From contig CAZJDV010000040.1 of the NCBI GenBank assembly GCA_964544865.1, positions 1 through 22,360 on the forward strand: a stretch of DNA of 22,360 nt, read 5' to 3'. The notes under the pieces are model-generated. The model saw only the letters and a program-made list of their open reading frames with translations. It ran no database searches and was not told where the DNA came from. A program made the translations under genes and the position numbers. The DNA comes from CAZJDV01 sp964544865. Lineage in GTDB: Bacteria; Chloroflexota; Dehalococcoidia; Lucifugimonadales; CAJWER01. Shown one piece after another: positions 16,965 to 22,360 of the stretch. The stretch's first letter is position 1. Every line of letters starts with the position of its first letter.

Positions 16965-17353
16965 ATCCAGTGGCCTTTACCAGGAATCACACGGCTGACG
17001 CGCCAACGGCGGCTCGCGGTCGACGGTAGCTAAGCATCTATGAGAGTAGCACGCAAGCTGGTACGGAACAAGACTCGGAACTGTGGCGTACGGAGGTCCT
17101 CAGTAGCGATGCCGCTAGCAGAATGCACCGGACGCACTCCCTCGAACGTGGCGAATTGGTGCCTCGTTGTCAGCGACGGCAATGCGCCAAATCGACCGCG
17201 CTTTTGATGGGTAGGAATAGCATAGCCGTGAGACGCCGGTCATTGGATAGTGAGGGGGGCGGTCGTGGGCCCCAACGTCGGGCCTTTCGCAGGAAATGCA
17301 GGTCCTTCCGAGCGAACGACGGGCGTTTCCAACCGGAACGTAGTGGGGGCTGG
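16965..17353. other. 389-bp stretch without a supported gene
   Basis: This lies between ftsY and the small zinc-ribbon gene and should contain the ftsY promoter on the minus strand. A plus-strand open frame across its right half is arginine-rich with no recognisable motif, and I judge it spurious. A short G/C hairpin (GGCCC...GGGCC, about 17268-17284) followed by TTT on the plus strand is the only structure noted. I see no tRNA or SRP-RNA-like fold. Confidence 0.5.
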
Positions 17354-17599
17354 CTACCTCATTCGGGGCGCATGGGATGCCCCGCTGGCTATCGGCTCGT
17401 TCAGATAGACGTCGCCGTTACGAATCTTTAGATTGAAGCCGCAGGTGGGATTGCTGCACACCCAGGCCTTGTAATGGATCGCCGCGCCCTGGCCGCCGAA
17501 ATCCGATAGAGGAAGCAGCGATCCCTCTGGGCATGCGTTGCATTCTGGCCAACCGTTGTGGTTGTCGTCCACGTCATCCTCCTCATACCACCCGCACAT
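17354..17599 (-). CDS. Small zinc-ribbon-like protein
   Basis: This 81-residue reading frame has two cysteine pairs, CNAC at 20-23 and CSNPTC at 48-53 (ligands likely C20, C23, C48, C53), separated by 24 residues, which fits a C4 zinc ribbon. The N-terminus is strongly acidic (EEDDVDD). The segment AWVCSNPTCGFNLKIRNGDV looks like an ordinary zinc-ribbon hairpin. ATG at 17599 has no clear Shine-Dalgarno. It lies 52 bp downstream of thpR on the same strand and may be co-transcribed with it. I do not recognise the family. The paired cysteines and co-directional setting favour a real gene, while the short length keeps doubt. Confidence 0.6.
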   Translation of the reverse strand: MCGWYEEDDVDDNHNGWPECNACPEGSLLPLSDFGGQGAAIHYKAWVCSNPTCGFNLKIRNGDVYLNEPIASGASHAPRMR

Positions 17600-17651
17600 T
17601 CTGAAAAGCGGGGCAAGTATACCACCCCGATTACGAGGTCGACAAGCCCTC

Positions 17652-18257
17652 TTAAGTTGTGTCGTCTCGCAGATTTCCAGATAGAGGAAAACGCGCCAAT
17701 CGACGGTACACGGCCCCCTCCCGGCCCTGGGTGCTTTGCATTAGATCGACGGCGGTCACGGCGATCCGCCGCCCTGTCTGGAATCCGGCGGCGAACAGCG
17801 CCTCCGCAGCCAATCGCCGATCTCTCGCCGACGCCCTGTCGTTGACCCGCGCCACGGTGAGGTGGGGGGTGTATGGCCGGCGCTCCATCTCAAATCCCAG
17901 CCCGGACATAGTCTTGTCGAGCTCGGATTGGAGATCGATCAGCGACGGCACGTCTCCACCGACTCCCGCCCACAAGACCCTTGCCCGGGAGCGGCTTGGG
18001 AATACCCCGACTCCGCCGAGTTCCAAGTCGAAGGGCCTGCTCTTAACCGCCGCCGTGGACAGCCCCGTCGCGATCGCGTCGAGCCTGGCTCGGGGAACGT
18101 CGCCGAGGAACTTCAGCGTCAGGTGAATGCCCTCCGCCCTAACCGGACGCAGGGCGCTGACTCTGGCTTTCCTTAGCCCGCTCACCAGAGCGGCGAGGGC
18201 GTCTGTGGCGTCGTCGCCAAGCTCAATGGCAACAAATGCGCGTACGGCGTCTGGCAT
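17652..18257 (-). CDS. thpR: RNA 2',3'-cyclic phosphodiesterase (ThpR)
   Basis: This is a 2H phosphoesterase of the ThpR/LigT family, which hydrolyses 2',3'-cyclic phosphates on RNA and was originally described as a 2'-5' RNA ligase. Both catalytic motifs are present: HLTL at 45-48 and HLTV at 132-135, 87 residues apart. The N-terminus VRAFVAIEL and the LKFLGDV following the first motif are family hallmarks. The length of 201 residues is typical. I choose ATG at 18257 because the family usually begins just before (V/M)RxFVAI. A TTG eight codons upstream would add a tail without homology. It follows mug on the same strand but is separated from it by a palindromic repeat, so it may be transcribed separately. 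Confidence 0.92.
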   Translation of the reverse strand: MPDAVRAFVAIELGDDATDALAALVSGLRKARVSALRPVRAEGIHLTLKFLGDVPRARLDAIATGLSTAAVKSRPFDLELGGVGVFPSRSRARVLWAGVGGDVPSLIDLQSELDKTMSGLGFEMERRPYTPHLTVARVNDRASARDRRLAAEALFAAGFQTGRRIAVTAVDLMQSTQGREGAVYRRLARFPLSGNLRDDTT

Positions 18258-18323
18258 GTTAGTCTCGGTCCGCGACGGCAATGGTTCAGCTAACCGCGCC
18301 CAACATCGGGGCGGCCGCTAGCA

Positions 18324-18493
18324 GTTAGTCCACATAGACTTGGCCAATTTCATTATGAGCGGAGCGAAGAATCTGGGGCGGTTGGGGCCATGAGACGCGC
18401 CTAAACGCGAATCTGCGCCCCTCCCCAGGTTCTTCGTCGCTCCACTCCTCAAAATGGCATACTGCACAAGATGAAATTAGACTGACTACTAAC
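18324..18493. repeat. Imperfect palindromic intergenic element (REP/MITE-like)
   Basis: About 170 bp with long imperfect inverted arms. The outer ends are GTTAGT (18324-18329) and ACTAAC (18488-18493), with AATTTCAT on the left opposed by ATGAAATT on the right. The inner arms are GGAGCGAAGAATCTGGGG (18361-18377 region) against CCCCAGGTTCTTCGTCGCTCC (reverse complement nearly identical, 3-base insertion). The core GAGCGGAGCGAAGAATC resembles dispersed palindromic repeats I know from Chloroflexota contigs. It fills the gap between mug and thpR, and its right edge overlaps the mug stop codon. It could fold into a stable RNA hairpin and shield or end the mug transcript. No transposase is nearby. 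Confidence 0.7.
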
Positions 18494-19028
18494 ATCTCGA
18501 CTGCCTAAGCTGGTCTCTGAGCTTTCTCAGGCGTTGGTACCAGCACACCAGCGTATCGAGAGAGAACGCCGCGTTGGCGGGGCTCGGATTCGGCACGACG
18601 AAAACCGTGGACCCCCCTATAGCATGCGGCTGCAAGCCAAGCTCTGAGACGACTTTCAGGCCCTCGGCGTACCTGAGGTAGTTTCGGTATCCGGTAATGC
18701 CGTGAAAGCATACTATCAGCGGATCAAATCGTTTCAATTTGGCTTCCAGCGCGGGCGCGCCGAGCCGGTAGTCGGCGGCCCGCAGGTCGGAGGCGCTCCT
18801 CGAAGGGAGTTTCACCACGTCGGTGAATCCGATGCCTTGCCGCAGCGCCAGGTGGTCGTCGTCGGCGCTCATGAATCTGTCGAGCAAACCGGAGCGATTT
18901 ATCGCCGGCCAGAACCGGTTGCGTGGCGTGGCGAAGTAGTGGCCGGTCTCGGCTGAGAACCTTCCGGGGTTGATACCGACGAACACGATATCCAGCCCCG
19001 GCTCCAGTAGATCTGGTAGGGTGTTCAT
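18489..19028 (-). CDS. mug: Mismatch-specific uracil/thymine DNA glycosylase (Mug/TDG family)
   Basis: Mug-family enzymes excise uracil or thymine opposite guanine in double-stranded DNA. The 179-residue protein has the first active-site motif GINPG at 18-22, followed by TGHYFATPRNRFWP, the classical Mug/TDG sequence; Asn20 corresponds to the catalytic Asn of E. coli Mug. The second motif is NPSPANA at 147-153, where E. coli has NPSGLS. I choose ATG at 19028 (MNTLPDLLEPGLDIVFVGINPG in part) because this matches family length. The frame is open 55 codons further up, but that part has no homology-like content and crosses a hairpin. It is divergent from the gene at 19171. The C-terminus ends in the edge of a palindromic repeat. 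Confidence 0.9.
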   Translation of the reverse strand: MNTLPDLLEPGLDIVFVGINPGRFSAETGHYFATPRNRFWPAINRSGLLDRFMSADDDHLALRQGIGFTDVVKLPSRSASDLRAADYRLGAPALEAKLKRFDPLIVCFHGITGYRNYLRYAEGLKVVSELGLQPHAIGGSTVFVVPNPSPANAAFSLDTLVCWYQRLRKLRDQLRQSRC

Positions 19029-19091
19029 GAGGGCTCTTGAGGTCGTGTTGCAGTCAATCACTGGCCTTGCATGGTGCGGGCATCGTATCAT

Positions 19092-19120
19092 AGCCGTGTG
19101 GCGGTAACAGCTACACGGCT
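19092..19120. promoter_or_regulatory. Hairpin/operator-like inverted repeat between divergent genes
   Basis: AGCCGTGT (19092-19099) and ACACGGCT (19113-19120) are perfect inverted repeats. The stem extends inward to 11 pairs with one G-U, closing a 7-base loop. It lies between mug (minus) and the 86-residue gene (plus). A TATGAT box on the minus strand (19087-19092) adjoins it. It may be an operator or leader hairpin. No U-tract follows, so it is not a standard terminator. Confidence 0.5.
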
Positions 19121-19170
19121 GCGGGGCGGCGCGCGAGTCCACGCCGTCAACGAGCACGAGAGGAATAGCC

Positions 19171-19431
19171 ATGACCGAAGAGATCATCGGCATGGACGAC
19201 GTGATGGCCGTCTACGAGGTCACCGACTCCTTCGGGATCGACCGTGAGACCATCAGCGTCCCCCTCGAAAAGGAGGGTGGCGGCGCCGTGTCGAGGCAGC
19301 CGGACGGCTCGATAGAGATCACCGTGCCGGCCGTTATGCCGGTCCTGGATTGGATGCCGGCCCTTCGGAGCTCGCTGGAGGGGCTCGGTTTCGAGCCGAG
19401 CTACGATGACGATGACTCGTGGCCGGAATGA
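19171..19431 (+). CDS. Small acidic protein of unknown function
   Basis: This 86-residue, strongly acidic protein ends in DDDDSWPE. It starts at ATG 19171 with AGAGGA seven bases upstream, a good ribosome-binding site. No cysteines, signal peptide or membrane segment are present. The central part (SRQPDGSIEITVPAVMPVLD) looks like beta strands, followed by a helix (ALRSSLEGLGF). I do not recognise the family. The FIST-domain gene begins 28 bp later on the same strand, so the two were probably one transcript. It is intact while its neighbour has decayed. Promoter elements would have to lie among the hairpin bases near 19086-19120. Confidence 0.7.
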   Translation: MTEEIIGMDDVMAVYEVTDSFGIDRETISVPLEKEGGGAVSRQPDGSIEITVPAVMPVLDWMPALRSSLEGLGFEPSYDDDDSWPE

Positions 19432-19459
19432 CTCCAATGCAGCCTTGGAGAGTGAGCGT

Positions 19460-20629
19460 ATGAAATGGAGCTCGGCCGTCTCCGAGAGCCTGTCGCTCTC
19501 AAACGCGGTCTCACAATGTGCGGGCGACCTGAAACGGGACCTTGGTGAGCGAGTTCCCGATCTCATCATGCTGTTCGTGTCTTCGCACCACGCCGCGGAG
19601 GAGGAATACACCAGGATACCGGAGCTCGTTCGCCGCCATTTTGGCGAGAGCCTGCTTCTGGGCTGCTCCGCCAGAGGCGTAATAGGGGCCGGGCGAGAGG
19701 TTGAGCAGCGGCCTGGACTCGCCGTGACGGCGGCCCTCCTCCCCGGCGTCAAGGTGCTGCCGTTTTACGTGGACGAGGGCGACCTGCCCGACAAGGACCC
19801 TGCCCCGGAGACCTGGGAGGTTCTGGCCAACACGAGAGCGTCCAACGATCCGGCGTTTATCCTCCTGCCCGATGCGTTCAGCGTGGAGACGGACGACCTG
19901 TTGGCCGGCCTTGACTACGCCCTTCCGGGGTGCGCGAAAATTGAGGGCCTCGCAAGCGCAGGGAAGGGAGAAATTTCCGCGAAAACGCACTGTATCTGCG
20001 CGAGCACGTCTACCGTTCCGGCTGCGTGGGCATCTCATTGCAGGGCGACATCGCGGTGGACTCCATCGTTTCCCAGGCTTGCCGGCCGGTCGGCGAGCCC
20101 ATGCGGGTCACGGCCTGCGACGGCAGGCTCCTCACGGAGGTGGACGGCCAGAAGCCCCTGGAGGTCCTCGGCAGGCTGTTCGATTCGTTGACCGGCCTCG
20201 ACCGGGAGCTCGTCGGGACCGCCCCGAACCTCGGAATCGCTCGGAATCGGCGATTCCGTCGTACGCAACATAATCGGCGTGGACTACGAGTAGGGAGCTG
20301 TGGCCGTGAGCGCCCTGCTAAGGGAGGGTATGACGGTTCAGTTCCATCTCAGGGACGCGGAGACATCCGCCCAGGAGGTCGCGAACGCGCTAAGCACGTA
20401 TGCGGTGAAGAGAACCAACGGGGAAGACTCTGGCGCGCTGCTGTTCTCGTCCCTGGGCCGCGGCTCGCGCCTGTATGATCGTGGAAACCACGACACCGGC
20501 ATGTTCAGACAAAAGGTCGGCCCCGTGCCGCTGACGGGCTTTTTCTGCGACGGCGGGATAGTCCCCGTGGGCGACTCGACGTTTCTTCACGCATACACGA
20601 GCTCATTCGCCGTCTTCCGCCCAAAGTAG
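19460..20629 (+). pseudogene. FIST-domain signal-sensing protein, decayed
   Basis: FIST proteins are cytosolic ligand-sensing domains, often linked to signal transduction. The remnant starts at ATG 19460 (GGAG upstream) with PDLIMLFVSSHHAAEEE, LLGCSARGVIG and FILLPDAFSVET in the first frame. It continues in the minus-one frame with ENALYLREHVYRSGCVGISL and DIAVDSIVSQACRPVGEPM. It returns to the first frame for GIGDSVVRNIIGVDYE, then TVQFHLRDAE, GALLFSSLGRGSRL and PVPLTGFFCDGGIVPVG. The lesions are a missing base near the GGG at 19961-19963, a 10-bp tandem duplication at 20230-20249, and an in-frame TAG at 20291-20293. About 390 codons is normal for a FIST_N plus FIST_C protein. The codon pattern is still recognisable, so decay is recent. 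Confidence 0.85.
20230..20249. repeat. Perfect 10-bp tandem duplication inside the FIST pseudogene
   Basis: CTCGGAATCG occurs twice back to back. Removing one copy restores the reading frame and gives APNLGIGDSVVRNIIG. Slippage or deletion between short repeats is the likely origin. Confidence 0.85.
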
Positions 20630-20709
20630 GTTTGTCTGCCCTTCCTTGAATCGTATCCAATCCAACCGGTCTCCTCCCGGACGGCCTGGGCGACCCAGCG
20701 GCATCCCAG

Positions 20710-20752
20710 CACCCTCATGGTTTGCCAACCATGTGGCTGCCTGACTAGGGTG
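20710..20752. repeat. Nested inverted repeat before the methyltransferase
   Basis: CATGGTT (20716-20722) and AACCATG (20727-20733) form a 7-bp stem with a 4-base loop. They are enclosed by CACCCT (20710-20715) and AGGGTG (20747-20752). It covers the first possible ATG of the methyltransferase. There is no T-tract, so a classical terminator is unlikely. Confidence 0.5.
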
Positions 20753-21625
20753 GTGGTCAATCATCAATGTTCTGCCGCGGGGGCCAAGGTGGAAAGGGAT
20801 ATTCAGACGATATCTGGCTGGGTCGACCATATGAGCAGAGCGCAACTGGTCCACCGAATGGCATTAGTCGAGTTTTGGGCGCCGCAACCAGGTGATCGTG
20901 TATTGGAGGTCGGCTGCGGGCATGGAGATACCACGGTGTCTCGGGCCGCGGCGGTCGGCGATTCCGGACACGTGACCGCCATTGATAAGGCCGGTCCGGC
21001 ACAGGGCGGCTCTACTACACTCTCCGACGCACATAGTTACATAGAATCTACGGATGCAGGCCCTCGAATCAAGATTCGGCTTTCTACTGACTTGTTGAGA
21101 CCAGGATTAGAGTTCGCCCCCAAGGGGTTCGATCTAATCGTTTCCCCCCCCCATTGTTTGTGGTATATGCGCTCCATGGACGAGCTAGAGCGGTCATTCG
21201 CCAGGGCACGTCAATGGGGCCAACCGCAGAGATATGCCGAATGGGATCTGCGACTCCGTGATCTGAAGCAGCTGCCACACTTGCTTTCGGCGCTACTGCA
21301 AATCCAGATTAGAACTGTCTCGGACGCCGGTCCTGGAAACATCTATTCGCTGGTATCCGGTCATCAAGCCCGCTCAGCAGCAGAACGAACAGGATGGCGT
21401 ATAGAGAAGGACCATGTCGTTGGAACATCCGCGGATATGGAGGACGGCAGAACCTGGGAAATCGACTGGACGTTCAAAATGGCGAAGGAACTTGCTGAAG
21501 CGTTGGAGAGTGGCGTTACCGCTTACCACCGGGAGATCGTTGATGCTGAGGCCAAGTTTCTATCGGTTGTTTCCGATGCAGAGCAGAATATGTCACTGGA
21601 CTCGTTCATGTTTACCGCCAGGTGA
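20717..21625 (+). CDS. SAM-dependent methyltransferase, class I
   Basis: The protein of up to 302 residues carries the class I methyltransferase motif I, RVLEVGCGHGDTT (61-73), a post-I strand HVTAIDKAG, and a motif IV-like FDLIVSPPHCLWYM. The N-terminal helix segment TISGWVDHMSRAQLVHRMALVEFW precedes the fold. SAM binding is well supported; the substrate is unknown. The start is uncertain: ATG at 20717 lies in an inverted repeat and has no ribosome-binding site, so GTG at 20789 or ATG at 20831 may be the true start. Base composition is less GC-rich than the flanking amidohydrolase and FIST genes, which fits acquisition by transfer. It ends 26 bp from the convergent amidohydrolase gene, with no obvious terminator between. 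Confidence 0.8.
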   Translation: MVCQPCGCLTRVVVNHQCSAAGAKVERDIQTISGWVDHMSRAQLVHRMALVEFWAPQPGDRVLEVGCGHGDTTVSRAAAVGDSGHVTAIDKAGPAQGGSTTLSDAHSYIESTDAGPRIKIRLSTDLLRPGLEFAPKGFDLIVSPPHCLWYMRSMDELERSFARARQWGQPQRYAEWDLRLRDLKQLPHLLSALLQIQIRTVSDAGPGNIYSLVSGHQARSAAERTGWRIEKDHVVGTSADMEDGRTWEIDWTFKMAKELAEALESGVTAYHREIVDAEAKFLSVVSDAEQNMSLDSFMFTAR

Positions 21626-21651
21626 TCAGGCTCGGCCGGTGGTGTGAGACA

Positions 21652-22360
21652 CTACAGACCCAACAGCCTCGCCGCGTTGCCGCCCTGGACCCCATTTCTA
21701 TCCGCCTCCGGGAGGTCCGACCCCCCGACTTGACGGAGCAGTCGGCGGGTTCGCAGCAATGGGAAATCGCTTCCCAGCAGGATGCGCCCGCTCCCAACCA
21801 GTGCAGCCGCCACGTCAAAGACTCGGGCGTCGTAGAGGAAGGGCGACGCCGCCGTGTCGAAGTAGACGTTTCGCAGCCCTTCCGCCACCTCCGGCATCAG
21901 GGCGTAGAACGGAAGCCCGCCTCCCCAGTGGGCGCAGACGACGGTGATGTCGGGAAAGCCCTGTATGAAGCGCCACAGCACCTCCGGCCGCGTCTCTCCC
22001 TTCCCCCGGTAGAGATGGCCGACGGGCTCCGATGAGTGGGTGGTCACGATCAGGCCATGCTCCCGCACGACCTCGGCCAGTGGAGCCATCGCCGCCACGT
22101 CGCCCAGGTCGAACCGTTGCGAGTCCGGGTGCAGCTCGCCGATTCCTTTCAGCCCCGCCACCGCGCAGCGCTCCGCCTCTCTCGCCGCCGGGCCGCCCCA
22201 CGCCGGACTGACGCCCGCGAACCCGGAGAGCCTGCCGGGATACCGGGCCACGGCGCCAATGATGTAGTCGTTTATCTCCCGGGCGAGGCCGTGATCGGTC
22301 CAGCCAATGCCCATGACGACCGAGCGGTCGACGCCGTCCTCGTCCATGGCCCGCACCAGG
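21652..22360 (-). CDS. Amidohydrolase (Amidohydro_2 type), N-terminus cut by the window edge
   Basis: The frame runs off the right edge, so the protein is partial; at least 236 residues are visible and the N-terminal HxH metal motif lies outside. Visible TIM-barrel amidohydrolase features are GLKGIGELHPDSQ, a strand ending THSSEPVGH, VVCAHWGGG (conserved His), VYFDTAASP, GRILLGSDFPLL (catalytic Asp of the GSD motif) and the terminal GGNAARLLGL, typical of the PF04909 family. Such enzymes are metal-dependent hydrolases or decarboxylases; the substrate cannot be named. The GTG near 22356 is only an internal codon, because the frame continues upstream (LVRAMDEDGVDR). It is convergent with the methyltransferase gene. 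Confidence 0.85.
   Translation of the reverse strand, partial: LVRAMDEDGVDRSVVMGIGWTDHGLAREINDYIIGAVARYPGRLSGFAGVSPAWGGPAAREAERCAVAGLKGIGELHPDSQRFDLGDVAAMAPLAEVVREHGLIVTTHSSEPVGHLYRGKGETRPEVLWRFIQGFPDITVVCAHWGGGLPFYALMPEVAEGLRNVYFDTAASPFLYDARVFDVAAALVGSGRILLGSDFPLLRTRRLLRQVGGSDLPEADRNGVQGGNAARLLGL

Noticed and set aside
17268..17287. GC hairpin followed by TTT, a possible terminator
   Set aside because: The stem is only five pairs with a short T run, and no plus-strand gene ends just before it.
17123..17431. Plus-strand 102-codon frame between ftsY and the zinc-ribbon gene
   Set aside because: It is arginine-rich with no motif, has no convincing ribosome-binding site, and overlaps the opposite-strand small gene.
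17500..17530. GGAAGCAGC sequence reminiscent of SRP RNA near ftsY
   Set aside because: It is a short match inside a coding frame, without the GTCCGGAAGG context or the surrounding stem.
19029..19193. Upstream extension of the mug reading frame (55 codons)
   Set aside because: The frame is open, but the added sequence lacks family similarity, crosses a hairpin and overlaps the divergent gene start.

Overview
The window looks like a chromosomal fragment of a high-GC Chloroflexota bacterium, most likely Dehalococcoidia or SAR202-like. The main support is two large multi-pass proteins, at 10549-12837 and 12879-15263. They match families known mainly from Chloroflexi and archaea: the Agl23-like GT-C family, and the DUF2298 family also called Chlor_Arch_YYY. 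Frequent GTG and TTG starts behind good Shine-Dalgarno sequences fit a GC-rich genome. The lineage is an inference from family content; there is no rRNA in the window.

Layout: almost everything is on the minus strand. From right to left in transcription order the blocks are as follows. (1) A partial amidohydrolase at the right edge. (2) A plus-strand segment with a small acidic protein, a decayed FIST-domain gene and a SAM methyltransferase. (3) A housekeeping and repair stretch: mug-type DNA glycosylase, a palindromic intergenic repeat, thpR, a tiny zinc-ribbon protein and ftsY. (4) A frameshifted gene of unknown family. (5) A four-gene membrane and surface-polymer block: the DUF2298 protein, the Agl23-like protein, a UPF0104 flippase-like protein, and an FAD oxidoreductase joined to it by an ATGA overlap. 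(6) A three-gene redox operon: NuoE-like, NuoF-like and a large NuoG/FdhA-like iron-sulfur protein. (7) A zinc-ribbon membrane protein, an Fpr-type ferredoxin-NADP reductase, and a frameshifted PIN-like gene.

How the genes work together: the NuoE/F/G-like trio should form a soluble NADH-linked electron-transfer complex. Its large subunit has a formate-dehydrogenase architecture but lacks the Cys/Sec normally found at the active site, and it carries a duplicated C-x2-C-x5-C motif. No membrane Nuo subunit or hydrogenase subunit is in the window, so its substrate is open. The surface block probably transfers or flips lipid-linked sugars.

The most unusual feature is three damaged accessory genes (33-829, 15273-15868, 19460-20629). 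Each carries a minus-one frameshift at a short homopolymer. The FIST gene also has an amber codon and a 10-bp tandem duplication. The large core genes are intact. I found no tRNA, rRNA, CRISPR array, transposase or phage gene.
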